From: Ktedonobacteraceae bacterium
Lineage (GTDB): Bacteria > Chloroflexota > Ktedonobacteria > Ktedonobacterales > Ktedonobacteraceae
NCBI GenBank assembly: GCA_014896635.1
Contig: JADBKA010000026.1
Location: 1-31,780, forward strand
Direction of reading: 5' to 3'
Length of the DNA: 31,780 bases
Numbering within the stretch: the first letter of the stretch is position 1; every line of letters starts with the position of its first letter. A model generated the notes under the pieces. It was not told where the DNA came from. It searched no databases and saw only the letters and a program-made list of their open reading frames with translations. Position numbers and translations under genes: made by a program. Positions 8,731-16,863 of the stretch are shown in pieces.

Positions 8731-9627
8731 ATGCCAAAGACGACAAAACGTAGAGAGACCAGGCGCGCGGCAAAAATCGCCAGAGCGCACGCTACCAGAC
8801 CACCAGAGGTGGAGAAAAAAGAGCCGAAGGCGCGTCCCGCTGCCCGCAGTTATAAAGCGCCGGCTCGTGGAATTGCCCGTTATCCCTGGGCTACTGCTAT
8901 CATTATCCTTCTGATCGCCCTGGGCGTCTATGCGCTTTATGCCAACCATATCTGGCCTTTTACACTACCGCCGGTGAAGCCAAAGCCAGCCGCCGTTTCT
9001 CCCTGTCTCAATAATAACATACTCAAGCAGATTACCAACACTTCAGCTCCATTAAGCGATGCACAGATTGCAGCGATCAACCGTACATATAAAGAAGCGC
9101 CGGCTATGTCGATTGATAGCAAAAAAACGTATTGTGCAGGCATCAATACCAATCGCGGTCTCATTGTGGTAGAACTCGATCCGAAACTGGCGCCCAACAC
9201 AGTGAACAACTTCGTCTTTCTGGCACAGAAGCATTTCTACGATGGCCTGGTTTTCCACCGCGTGATTAACGACGGCAACGGTATTCACATCATCCAGACG
9301 GGTGATCCTAACGGCAAAGATCCCGCTAAGCGCGGTTCGGGTGGTCCCGGCTACAAGTTCAACGACGAGCCAGTAAAGGGCGATTATACCGCCGGCACAG
9401 TGGCGATGGCGAACAGCGGTCCCAATACGAACGGTAGCCAGTTCTTCATCAATACAGCAGACAACAAGAGTCTACCAAAGCAGTACACGATCTTTGGACA
9501 TGTCGTGAAAGGGCTGGATATCGCGCAAAAAATTCAGGGTCCTAGAGGAACCAACGACCCTGATGCAGAGAAGTACAAAGATACGAAGCCTGATGTCATC
9601 AACTATCTGGTGGTGGTTGCGGCATAG
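8731..9627 (+). CDS. Membrane-anchored cyclophilin-type peptidyl-prolyl isomerase
   Basis: A cyclophilin (PPIase) that should catalyse proline cis-trans isomerisation outside the cytoplasmic membrane. From ATG 8731 the protein is 298 residues: a very basic Lys/Arg N-terminus (about 1-50), one hydrophobic segment starting YPWATAIIILLIALGV, a spacer, then the cyclophilin fold with NNFVFLAQKHFYDGLVFHRVI, IQTGDP, GPGYKFNDE, MANSGPNTNGSQFFI and YTIFGHVVKG. The catalytic FHR arginine and the QFF motif are present. The topology is N-in, domain out. The open frame extends upstream, but a TTGACC-17-TATGAT promoter covers those codons, so the MPKTTKRRE start is preferred; its ribosome site is weak. A second cyclophilin follows, which looks like an old duplication. 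Confidence 0.93.
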   Translation: MPKTTKRRETRRAAKIARAHATRPPEVEKKEPKARPAARSYKAPARGIARYPWATAIIILLIALGVYALYANHIWPFTLPPVKPKPAAVSPCLNNNILKQITNTSAPLSDAQIAAINRTYKEAPAMSIDSKKTYCAGINTNRGLIVVELDPKLAPNTVNNFVFLAQKHFYDGLVFHRVINDGNGIHIIQTGDPNGKDPAKRGSGGPGYKFNDEPVKGDYTAGTVAMANSGPNTNGSQFFINTADNKSLPKQYTIFGHVVKGLDIAQKIQGPRGTNDPDAEKYKDTKPDVINYLVVVAA

Positions 9628-9670
9628 CAGCTTTCTCCATTTCGCTGAAAGCGGAGGGGCTGTTCGTGGC

Positions 9671-9679
9671 TGATATAAT
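9671..9679 (+). promoter_or_regulatory. Candidate extended -10 promoter
   Basis: TGATATAAT matches the extended -10 consensus TGnTATAAT. No convincing -35 box is found 17 bp upstream. It lies in the 104-bp gap between the two cyclophilins and 53 bp before the second one's TTG start, suggesting that gene can be transcribed separately. Confidence 0.45.
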
Positions 9680-9731
9680 AGGTTCTGGGCGGCCCATGTG
9701 CGGTCGTCCAGAAACATCTAGGGAGGATATT

Positions 9732-10250
9732 TTGGCTAAGCAATATAGCACACTGCCGGCTATGCAGATTGACCCAAATAAGAAGTACATGGCCGTGCTG
9801 CATACCAGCAAAGGTGATATTCGCATTAACCTGTTCGCTTCACAGGCTCCTGTAACCGTTAACAACTTCGTCTTTCTGGCGCGAGACGGCTTTTACAACA
9901 ATACGACATTTCATCGAGTAATTGCCGGATTCATGGTGCAGGGTGGCGACCCGACTGGCACAGGCACAGGTGGGCCGGGCTACAAATTCAACGATGAGCC
10001 GGCGGCGCTCGCGCTCAGGCATGACAGCGAGGGCATTCTCTCGATGGCAAATGCCGGGCGCAATACCAACGGCTCGCAGTTCTTTATCACTTACGGACCA
10101 CAGCCTCACCTTAACGGCAAGCATGCTGTTTTTGGCAAAGTGGCAGACGCACAAAGCATCCAGGTACTGCGCTCTATCCGCCCGCGCGATCCACAGCGTG
10201 ATCCCCGTCCCGGCGATGCGCTGGTCGGCGTTGACATTATCGAGGGCTAG
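9732..10250 (+). CDS. Cytosolic cyclophilin-type peptidyl-prolyl isomerase
   Basis: A 172-residue single-domain cyclophilin without signal or membrane segment, so a cytosolic PPIase. Motifs: NNFVFLARDGFYNNTTFHRVI, FMVQGGDPTGTGTGGPGYKFNDE, MANAGRNTNGSQFFIT, HAVFGKV. The start is TTG 9732 (MAKQYSTLP) because GGGAGG at 9721-9726 is placed 5 bp before it; the open frame begins at 9666 but lacks a ribosome site there. The whole domain is closely similar to that of the membrane-anchored neighbour. It retains the full FMVQGGDP motif, whereas the neighbour has IIQTGDP. Confidence 0.94.
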   Translation: MAKQYSTLPAMQIDPNKKYMAVLHTSKGDIRINLFASQAPVTVNNFVFLARDGFYNNTTFHRVIAGFMVQGGDPTGTGTGGPGYKFNDEPAALALRHDSEGILSMANAGRNTNGSQFFITYGPQPHLNGKHAVFGKVADAQSIQVLRSIRPRDPQRDPRPGDALVGVDIIEG

Positions 10251-10357
10251 AGCGATTCCCGACCAGCAGGCTCTTCAGAACCCTCGCGTACCTTCTTTCC
10301 CCTTTCGACCGTGTAATGTCAGAGGGACAACACAGTTCTGGGAAAGAAGGTTGTTTT

Positions 10358-10870
10358 ATGAGTCCCGTTAAACTGGTACAGACTTTTGTGACGGCGCTAC
10401 AATCGGGAGATATGACCCTGGCGTCCAACCTCACAACCGATGATTTCATGTTGATCGGCCTGTTGCCACACAGACTTGGGAAGAGTGAAGCTCTGGCTGT
10501 GCAGAGCGCGCTGCTGGCGGCCTTTCCTGATTTTTCTTATGACCTTGACGATGTGCGTCAGGAAAATGGGAACGTCGGGGCGCTGGTCAGTGTGGCAGGG
10601 ACGCATACCGGCACGCTCTCGCTCCCAGGAGGAGAGGTGCCGGAGGTTCGCGCCAGCGGGCTGGCCATCAGGCTGCCACAGATGCGGGTGGTCTATCGCA
10701 TTGCTGGCGATAGAGTTGCCGCGATGCTCCTGGAATCTCCGCCGGGTGGCGCTCTTAACGGATTGCTACAACAGGTAGCAACCGAGTTGCGCGTTGCCCG
10801 GCGTGAAAGAATTGTCTCGGACCCCGCCTACGAAGAAGGCAGCGGACGTCTACCTGACGTTGAAGGCTAA
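10358..10870 (+). CDS. NTF2/SnoaL-like fold protein of unknown function
   Basis: A 170-residue protein starting MSPVKLVQTFVTALQSGDM. The opening helix followed by LASNLTTDDFMLIG, then AFPDFSYDLDDVRQE and alternating beta strands (NVGALVSVAGTHTG, LAIRLPQMRVVYRIAGDRVAAMLL), is the pattern of SnoaL/NTF2-like cone-shaped proteins. These bind or transform small ligands, but no catalytic residue set can be assigned. ATG 10358 has AAAGAAGG seven bases upstream; an in-frame start at 10316 has no ribosome site. It follows the cyclophilins by 107 bp and converges on the next membrane gene. Confidence 0.8.
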   Translation: MSPVKLVQTFVTALQSGDMTLASNLTTDDFMLIGLLPHRLGKSEALAVQSALLAAFPDFSYDLDDVRQENGNVGALVSVAGTHTGTLSLPGGEVPEVRASGLAIRLPQMRVVYRIAGDRVAAMLLESPPGGALNGLLQQVATELRVARRERIVSDPAYEEGSGRLPDVEG

Positions 10871-10909
10871 CAGCAAGCAGACGGTGGGTTGCTCTATCAA
10901 AACTGCGTT

Positions 10910-11542
10910 CTATTCCTCCGCCTGCTGCGTATAGTAGGGATGCCGGCGCGTGGCAGTTGTCGCGCCCCACAGGCCGATCAGGCCATAGATGCCGGCAATC
11001 GTCAGCAGCAGGACCAGCGAGAAAAGCAGCCCGCCGGTAAATGCTCCGACGCTCGGCGTGGGCCGATTGATGGCGCTATTCGGAAAGCCAGGAATCAGGT
11101 TTGTGATAAAGTTGCCCAGATAGATAACCACGCCGACCAGTATACCGGCGTAGAGGCCGAACGCGCGCCGCACGGCGATTTTTCCTACCAGGAAGCCCGC
11201 GAAGAAGCTGATGAGCAGGTTAACAATGTTATCCAGACACCAGAAGCCCGTAAGAGCATAGGCCAGGTTCAGATTCCCCGGCTCCGCCGCTGCCTGACGG
11301 TAAAGTGGGCTGTTGAGCATGGTCAGGACAATGCCAAACAGCGAGCCGAGTATGCCGCCCCCAATGCCGATAGCGAGCGCAAGCCAGAGCCTGTTCTCAG
11401 GTGGGGTAACCACTTTGGCTTCCTCTTCTTCCTCGAATTCTTCAAAAGCGTCTTCATCTTCAAAATCTTGCTCTTGCCGGTTGGTGAATTTATGATTGCG
11501 CGGCACACGCCGCCGGAAAGAGTTGTTTTCTGTGTTTGTCAT
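10910..11542 (-). CDS. Small multi-pass membrane protein, unknown
   Basis: A 210-residue protein not recognised as a named family. The first 45 residues are polar and very acidic (a run of Glu/Asp around 27-41). The remainder has about four hydrophobic helices: LWLALAIGIGGGILGSLFG, an LLISFFAGFLVGKIAV segment, FGLYAGILVGVVIYLG, and GGLLFSLVLLLTIAGIYGLI. Glycine spacing within the helices suggests tight packing. The tail is short and polar. It begins 22 bp after lepB on the same strand with a GAGGA-type ribosome site, so the two are probably co-transcribed. It might help a secretion or envelope process, but only the position suggests this. Confidence 0.85.
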   Translation of the reverse strand: MTNTENNSFRRRVPRNHKFTNRQEQDFEDEDAFEEFEEEEEAKVVTPPENRLWLALAIGIGGGILGSLFGIVLTMLNSPLYRQAAAEPGNLNLAYALTGFWCLDNIVNLLISFFAGFLVGKIAVRRAFGLYAGILVGVVIYLGNFITNLIPGFPNSAINRPTPSVGAFTGGLLFSLVLLLTIAGIYGLIGLWGATTATRRHPYYTQQAEE

Positions 11543-11564
11543 GGATCTACTGTCCTCAGAGACT

Positions 11565-12119
11565 TTACTTACTTACTTTGACTTTCGCGTAGACCGAAGG
11601 ATAGCTGTCGATGAACTTCCACTGGTTAATGGGCCAGTAAACGGCAACAGCCTTGCCGACGATGAAGTTCCTGGGAACATAATCCCAGTAGCGCGAATCA
11701 TCGCTTACTGGCCTGTTGTCTCCCATCACGTAATATTTATCCGGCGGCACTTTCCAGGTACTTCCCTTTGGATTGGACGGCATACTGACGTATCGCTGCT
11801 CGTCCAGCAGCACGCCGTTCACCCACACATGCGTGCCATCAATTTTGATAGTATCGCCGGGGACACCGATAACACGCTTGATATAGTCAACTCTGGTGTT
11901 GAGAGGAAAATGAAAGACAACCACATCGCCTCGTTCCGGCGGGTGGAAGAGATATGCCACTTTGTTTACTACCACATATTCGTTGTCTTTGAGACCCGGC
12001 TGCATGCTTGGTCCTTCAACATGATAGCTCTGGATTACCAGCCGGATCAAAAAGAAGATTACCAGCGTGATAACGACAGTTTCAATAATATCTCGCGCCA
12101 GGTGTGAACGTTTCTTCAA
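11565..12119 (-). CDS. lepB: Signal peptidase I
   Basis: S26-family membrane serine protease that removes signal peptides from exported proteins. The protein has 184 residues with one N-terminal membrane helix (about 12-30), catalytic Ser38 in GPSMQP, catalytic Lys81 in DYIKRVIGVPGD, and the conserved YYVMGDNRPVSDDSRYWDYV box. This is the short Gram-positive-like form. The start is TTG 12119 with GAGG a suitable distance upstream; there is no better ATG. It heads a two-gene unit with the membrane protein 22 bp downstream. Likely substrates in the window would include exported proteins with type I signals, but the CAP lipoprotein would use signal peptidase II. Confidence 0.96.
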   Translation of the reverse strand: MKKRSHLARDIIETVVITLVIFFLIRLVIQSYHVEGPSMQPGLKDNEYVVVNKVAYLFHPPERGDVVVFHFPLNTRVDYIKRVIGVPGDTIKIDGTHVWVNGVLLDEQRYVSMPSNPKGSTWKVPPDKYYVMGDNRPVSDDSRYWDYVPRNFIVGKAVAVYWPINQWKFIDSYPSVYAKVKVSK

Positions 12120-12356
12120 TGGCGAGCCTCGTTTATTCTTCTCGTATAGCGATGCTTGGTTTCAGAGGTTGTACAATATTATAACTGATAGGCGCTGGCT
12201 CCGCCATGTTTTTATGACCGACAGGAGAGTTTTGCTTCAAGCGGTTGAAGGTAAGCAGATTGCTATTCTCAGTCTACAATTCCGTTATGGGTATCAACGC
12301 CGATCACAGCCAGGATGGCCTGTGGCTGATCAATACCGAAAGCACCATGGGATGAC
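12120..12356. other. Intergenic region upstream of lepB, no gene seen
   Basis: No supported ORF. A TATAAT occurs on the minus strand at about 12176-12181, about 55 bp before lepB, but no good -35 box accompanies it. The remaining 0.09 kb up to the glycosyltransferase stop is occupied by a two-hairpin repeat described separately. Confidence 0.5.
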
Positions 12357-12441
12357 ATCTTGATAGCCGTCGAGATCCGTCCCGCCACCGGCGGGACTGG
12401 CAAGATGCTTGCCCATCTTGCCCATCTGAACGCAAGGGAGT
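12357..12441. repeat. REP-like two-hairpin repeat, copy 1
   Basis: 85 bp nearly identical to 17716-17801 (three differences in total). Hairpin one is GTCCCGCC-ACC-GGCGGGAC (12379-12397). Hairpin two is GGCAAGATG-CTTGCC-CATCTTGCC (12399-12422). The repeat ends one base before the stop codon of the glycosyltransferase gene. Bases just 5' (around ATACC...GGGATGA) look like a deleted version of the extra hairpin that precedes copy 2. Confidence 0.9.
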
Positions 12442-12442
12442 G

Positions 12443-14608
12443 CTAATTAGTGCCGGCGAACAGATTGTGATAGATGGCGAGAACGCGCCTGGCATAGCGC
12501 GACCAGCTCACCTCTAACGTCAAAGCTTCTTTCTCCTGGTCCGTCAGGCGATAGTGCGCACGACGCGCCCGGTGCAGAGCCAGTTCCAGTGCCGTATCAT
12601 CGTGTGGATCATAGAGCAGGCAGGCTTTCTCCGGCAGTATATCGCGGAAGCGCGGCAGAGCAGGAGCGACTATCGTGCGTCCATACGAGTAGAAAAATAT
12701 GGCAATTTCAGGGATACCAGCCTGGGGACATGCGCCATAGGGAAGCACAAGCGTATTCGCCGCGCCGATGCAGAGTGGCAGGTCGTCGTCACTGATTTCC
12801 TGGTAACCACCCGATTCGAGAAAGAGATGGATAGAGGAGTTGAGCGCCGCCTGCCTGAGGAGACGACGGGAGTGGGTACAATCACGTGGTGAGCCGACAA
12901 TGAGCAGTTGCGGCAAATCAGCTTCTGTCTCACCTTCCTCTCTATCACCAGCGAAAGCAGCCTGCCACCGGCGTTGCTGCATGCGCGTGAAAGATGTGAC
13001 GAGATGCAGCACTTCCTGCTCGGTATGCATGTTGGCAAGGCAGAGAAACGTGCAGCGAGTCTGTTCCGGCAGGCCAAGCAATGTCAGCGCCTGCTTGCGT
13101 GCAACAGGGCGCGCATAACCGCGCAGGCCGGGATGCGGCAGGTAGCGGACACGCGCCTGCACGAACTGGTCAGGATAAAGCTGTTTAGCATGAGGCGTAG
13201 AGGCGAGCACAACATCGCTGGCCGCGAATACCATACGCTCGAAACTGCGGCGCGCCAGGTAGCGCAGGCGGGGAATATGCTGCCACCAGCCACCGGCATC
13301 CGTGCTGACGACACGCACACCCAGCAGGCGCGCCAGCCAGAGCAGCAGCCCGAAGTGCAGGCGCCGCCAGAAAGGTAACTGGAAGTCGCCAGCACGATAG
13401 AGATGAAGCAGCGCGATGCTCTGACCAAGATAGATTCTATGGCGCCAGAGCCAGGCTAGCGAAAGTTCAGCTTTGCCGGTAATACAGTGAATACCCAGTG
13501 AACGCAGCTTCTGCGCCAGCATTTCTGCATGCCTGCTACCAGCATGGATAAGCATTACAGATATGTCTTGCATTTCAGACAAGGGACGCTCCATGAGTTC
13601 CAGCCGCTGTTGTAGCGATCCCCACAGGTGCGCGCGCTCCATCTGAAGCAGCAGTCGCTCATGTTCAGGTCGCCTGGCAATGGCAAGTAGAGGCAGGTCA
13701 AACAGCGTGATGTGTGCGATTGCCGACAGTGTCGGTCTGATAGCTTGCAGGACACGTGAAAATGTCCAGGGCATGCATACCTGCTGTATAGGAGAGGTGA
13801 GGTGTTCGGCCAGCACTTCGGCTTTGCCGCGCCAATAGGCCCGTCCCACGAAAAACGCCTGTTTCAAGCGAGCAGCAGGAACGCGGTGCAGTACCAGGGC
13901 CGCCGGCTCATACCATAGCGTATGCCCGGCCTGACGCAGGAGCCTGGAAAGCTCTTCGACGGCGATATGTGCCGGTGCATTGAAGCGTTTACTCAGGACA
14001 GGCGAAGGCAGACCGACCTCGCGCAGAATCGCCGTCCTGACCGAGAAACAACAACTGCTCAGATTAAGTGGAGCCTGGAGCGGCATGCGCGCTCTCCCCG
14101 GCGCAAAGTAACCGAGCAGATCAAGCAGATCATCGGTTAGCCAGTAGGGACGGCGCGCCTCCCAGTACAGTTCCACACGTCCGCTGATCGCTGCCGCATT
14201 GCTTGTTTCATAGGCGGCGAGCAATCGCTCAAGGAAGGCCGGATCGGCCAGCGTATCATCGGCCAGAAACACGGTGATGCGGCCCGCCGCTGCCTGCAAT
14301 CCCCGCTGGCGCGCGAATGCCAGCCCGTTGCGCGTCTCCTGCAAGCAGCGTATGGACGGCCCGCTCTGGTAAAGCGCCACTCTCCTGCGGATGTAGGCGA
14401 GCAGCGTCTGCATGGTATTGTCGGTTGAAGCATTGTCCACGACGATCACTTCATACTGCTCAGGTGCAAGCGTCTGGCGGCAGAGGCTTGCCAGGGCAGT
14501 CAGAGCCATGTCACGCCGGTTATATGTGCAGATGATGACGCTCAATGCCGGCGTCACAGCCGGTGCAGAAAGCTGTTCTTTCTGTTGTGGAAGAAGGTGT
14601 GTCCTCAT
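12443..14608 (-). CDS. Two-domain glycosyltransferase (GT2 family + GT-B-type domain)
   Basis: A 721-residue fusion. Residues about 20-260 form a GT-A family 2 transferase: LSVIICTYNRRDMALTALASL, VIVVDNASTDNT, then FLADDT at the metal-binding DxD position. Residues from about 345 onwards resemble a GT-B (GT1/GT4) transferase: an ISVMLIHAGSRHAEMLAQKLRSLG Rossmann opening, VVLASTPHAKQLYP, FLCLANMHTEQEV, and a final PYGACPQAGIPEIAIFFYSYGRTIVAP segment. The expected GT4 EX7E motif is not fully conserved, so activity of the second half is uncertain. Its ATG overlaps the flippase stop as ATGA, indicating translational coupling and joint work in making and exporting a surface polysaccharide or glycolipid. 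The donor and acceptor are unknown. Confidence 0.88.
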   Translation of the reverse strand: MRTHLLPQQKEQLSAPAVTPALSVIICTYNRRDMALTALASLCRQTLAPEQYEVIVVDNASTDNTMQTLLAYIRRRVALYQSGPSIRCLQETRNGLAFARQRGLQAAAGRITVFLADDTLADPAFLERLLAAYETSNAAAISGRVELYWEARRPYWLTDDLLDLLGYFAPGRARMPLQAPLNLSSCCFSVRTAILREVGLPSPVLSKRFNAPAHIAVEELSRLLRQAGHTLWYEPAALVLHRVPAARLKQAFFVGRAYWRGKAEVLAEHLTSPIQQVCMPWTFSRVLQAIRPTLSAIAHITLFDLPLLAIARRPEHERLLLQMERAHLWGSLQQRLELMERPLSEMQDISVMLIHAGSRHAEMLAQKLRSLGIHCITGKAELSLAWLWRHRIYLGQSIALLHLYRAGDFQLPFWRRLHFGLLLWLARLLGVRVVSTDAGGWWQHIPRLRYLARRSFERMVFAASDVVLASTPHAKQLYPDQFVQARVRYLPHPGLRGYARPVARKQALTLLGLPEQTRCTFLCLANMHTEQEVLHLVTSFTRMQQRRWQAAFAGDREEGETEADLPQLLIVGSPRDCTHSRRLLRQAALNSSIHLFLESGGYQEISDDDLPLCIGAANTLVLPYGACPQAGIPEIAIFFYSYGRTIVAPALPRFRDILPEKACLLYDPHDDTALELALHRARRAHYRLTDQEKEALTLEVSWSRYARRVLAIYHNLFAGTN

Positions 14609-15900
14609 GATGCGTCTCCCCTTGTGCTCATCTCAAGCTTCGAGAGAAAACGCTCGCAGGTGATGATCGAACCGATAGCGGAGAGAATCTGCGCGAGAGC
14701 GCTGGCGAGAGCTGCTCCTGTCGCTCCCCAGTAGATAATACAGGGAACAGCCAGAGCGATATGCAGCAGCGCTGCAATTCCATCAAAATACGTGCTTTGC
14801 TGTTTATGCCTGGTTAGATGCGTCAGGCTGACCGAGGCCACGCTGCCGAAAACGCTGGCAAGTAGCAGGATACGCAATGGTTGCAACAGCGGCAAATAGC
14901 TCTCTCCCAGCGTAGAAATGATGAGATAAGGGCCGAGTAGCGTTACCGCCATACAGAGAGCGACGGCCAGGAATGCCATATAGCAAGATGTTTTAATAAA
15001 CGTATCGTATGAATCCAGAGAATGGCGTCCCGGCGTATAACGCGCAAAGAAAGGCAGATTGGAGAGCAGGAGCGGTGTCAATCTCATCAGGCTGCTGCTG
15101 ATCATGGCGCTGATGATATAGAAAGCAAGCTCAGTTGGCGAGCACCACCAGGCCAGGAAGAGAGATGCGCCGCGCTGCCAGATGATAGCATCGAGCACGA
15201 AAGGCAGCAATGCCTGCTTAAAGCTACCTTTCAGGCGATTTCTTACCGTCAGTGCCGGCGGTTGAGCCTGCCGCAGTGACAGAATACGGACGGTGCTGAG
15301 CACTGCGATAACCAGGGTCAGCGTGCCGGAAAGGGCAGTAGCAAGCAGGAAGATCTCAATCTGGCCGCCATGCAACTGCAAAGCAATGACGACGAGCAGG
15401 AGCGATGTCACGGCGCCAAAGAGATGCAAGCCGGTAAGCAGATCCAGACGGCGCAGGCTACGCAGTGTGATGCCGGCAGTGCTGCTGAGGAAAAAAGGCA
15501 GCGCCCCCAGGCACGCCAGCAGCAGGCGCAGGGGCGTACAGAAATCAAAAATCCATGCAAGAGGTAACGCAAGTAAGAGATATATCAGACAGTAAAGCAA
15601 AATTCTCTTGCATTGCTGATAGCAGAGATAGTGAAAGATACCGGCGATTCCCCTGGGCGGCTCACGGCTCTGTAACTCCACAATCTGGCTACTACTCATC
15701 GCCGACATGCCGATACCCACGAGGGGAAGGACGATGGTCGCCAGCCACTGCATAAAGGTAAAAATGCCGAAGGCTGCCGGCCCCAGTGCTCTTGCCGTGA
15801 CAATATAGGCACCTATGCTCACCAGCATCGTACCGGTGAACGGGCTAAGCCGCAGGAGTCCTGATACTGCCAGACTCTGTTTCTTTGATACGAGTAACAT
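14605..15900 (-). CDS. Wzx-like polysaccharide/lipid-linked oligosaccharide flippase
   Basis: A 431-residue hydrophobic protein with about 12 membrane segments, opening LSPFTGTMLVSIGAYIVTARALGPAAFGIFTFMQW, which is characteristic of the polysaccharide-transporter/MVF (MOP) superfamily. Such proteins flip undecaprenyl-linked oligosaccharides across the cytoplasmic membrane. The preferred start is ATG 15900 (MLLVSKKQS), with GGTGGAAGGG just upstream; the open frame extends to a GTG at 15954 without a clear ribosome site. It is the first gene of the operon and its TGA overlaps the glycosyltransferase ATG by 4 bp. The sugar specificity cannot be read from the sequence. A WecA/TagO-type initiating enzyme occurs at 19946-21361 but in a different operon. 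Confidence 0.9.
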   Translation of the reverse strand: MLLVSKKQSLAVSGLLRLSPFTGTMLVSIGAYIVTARALGPAAFGIFTFMQWLATIVLPLVGIGMSAMSSSQIVELQSREPPRGIAGIFHYLCYQQCKRILLYCLIYLLLALPLAWIFDFCTPLRLLLACLGALPFFLSSTAGITLRSLRRLDLLTGLHLFGAVTSLLLVVIALQLHGGQIEIFLLATALSGTLTLVIAVLSTVRILSLRQAQPPALTVRNRLKGSFKQALLPFVLDAIIWQRGASLFLAWWCSPTELAFYIISAMISSSLMRLTPLLLSNLPFFARYTPGRHSLDSYDTFIKTSCYMAFLAVALCMAVTLLGPYLIISTLGESYLPLLQPLRILLLASVFGSVASVSLTHLTRHKQQSTYFDGIAALLHIALAVPCIIYWGATGAALASALAQILSAIGSIITCERFLSKLEMSTRGDAS

Positions 15901-16114
15901 TTCCCTTCCACCCATTACACAGGCCCTGCTATGGCTCCTGTGCTTTTTCAACACCCATCAGAACTATCCAATATATATCATAGTATGCCACAGTGGTGTG
16001 AGCAGAGAAAAGTAGCAGAGCGGTAGTAAACTGGTTGTGAGTGTGTTAACATTAGTAATACTATGTTAAGAATTGAAAATGATAAATACTATATAATAGT
16101 TTATTCTTATAAAA
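15901..16114. other. AT-rich intergenic region between divergent genes
   Basis: The 346 bp from 15901 to 16246 separates the flippase and the carbonic anhydrase and contains no supported gene. The stretch 16040-16115 is much more AT-rich than its surroundings and holds TATAAT at 16092-16097, a possible -10 box for the rightward gene, with no convincing -35 at 17 bp. Confidence 0.5.
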
Positions 16115-16131
16115 ACTTGCAAATTGCAAGT
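16115..16131. promoter_or_regulatory. 17-bp perfect palindrome, candidate operator
   Basis: ACTTGCAA-A-TTGCAAGT is a perfect inverted repeat with a one-base centre. It lies 18 bp downstream of a TATAAT (16092-16097) and about 115 bp before the carbonic anhydrase start, where a repressor site would be expected. The cognate regulator is not in the window. Confidence 0.45.
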
Positions 16132-16246
16132 GGCTACATTAGCCCTTGCGCAAGAGAAAAGTGCATGGTATTCTTGATAAAGATGATAGAGAAAGTCAGA
16201 TTTCTCTGCGCTATTTTCTTTTCTGAGAAGAAGAAGGAGTGGTTTT

Positions 16247-16738
16247 ATGAGCGTGATCCAGGAATTCCTCCAAGCAAATGAACAGTACGCTGCTCATTTT
16301 CAGAAAGGAGAACTGCCGCTTCCTCCGAAACGAAAGGTAGCGGTTCTTGCCTGTATGGATGCCCGGCTTGATCCTGCTCGCATCCTTGGATTGGAGGAGG
16401 GGGACGCCCACGTGATTCGCAATGCCGGGGGACGAGCAGCAGATGCGCTGCGTTCTCTGATTATCTCTGAACAATTGCTGGGGACGGAGACTATCGTCAT
16501 TATTCACCACACTGACTGCGGCATGCTCACTTTTACCGACGAGGATCTGCGTACCAGGCTCAGGCAAACCCTGCATGCTGACGCTGATCATGTGGCATTC
16601 CTTCCCTTCAAAGACCTTGAGCAGTCGGTACGTGACGACATCGCTTTTTTGAGAGCCTCCCCGTTCATTCCTGCCTCTATCGAGATCAGGGGCTTCCTCT
16701 ATGACGTGAAAAGCGGCAGATTGCACGAAGTTGCATAG
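16247..16738 (+). CDS. Beta-class carbonic anhydrase
   Basis: A cytosolic zinc enzyme interconverting CO2 and bicarbonate, 163 residues, the size of the short beta-CA clade. Zinc ligands are visible: Cys36 in ACMDAR, and His88 and Cys91 in HHTDCGM. The Asp38-Arg40 dyad is present. NAGGRAADALRSLIIS and the C-terminal IRGFLYDVKSGRLHEV are typical. ATG 16247 has GAAGGAG in a suitable position. The gene stands alone, divergent from the polysaccharide operon, with an AT-rich leader and a palindrome upstream. Short members of this family are sometimes of unproven activity, so the catalytic role is inferred from residues only. Confidence 0.94.
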   Translation: MSVIQEFLQANEQYAAHFQKGELPLPPKRKVAVLACMDARLDPARILGLEEGDAHVIRNAGGRAADALRSLIISEQLLGTETIVIIHHTDCGMLTFTDEDLRTRLRQTLHADADHVAFLPFKDLEQSVRDDIAFLRASPFIPASIEIRGFLYDVKSGRLHEVA

Positions 16739-16783
16739 GTAGGGCTACAGAAACCGGGCATGCGCATACTCCAGCCTGTGCTA

Positions 16784-16863
16784 GGGTCTGTTTGCAAAAG
16801 CGCTTGACAGCGATTTTTGGATGCGCTTCTCAAGCCGGCTGAAGATAATTTGCAGACACGCCC
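16784..16863. mobile_element. MITE-like relic with short terminal inverted repeats
   Basis: About 80 bp bounded by CTGTTTGCAAA (16788-16798) and TTTGCAGACAC (16849-16859), which match as inverted repeats at 9 of 11 positions, with further G/C matches outside. No coding capacity. It lies between convergent genes. This resembles the ends of a transposable element with the interior lost. I saw no target-site duplication. Confidence 0.4.

Noticed and set aside
10889..11581. Plus-strand frame opposite the membrane protein and signal peptidase
   Set aside because: The minus strand gives clear membrane helices; this is a shadow frame.
16063..16281. Short ORF in the AT-rich leader of carbonic anhydrase
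   Set aside because: No ribosome site, overlaps the enzyme's start and has no similarity; AT-rich leaders give such frames by chance.
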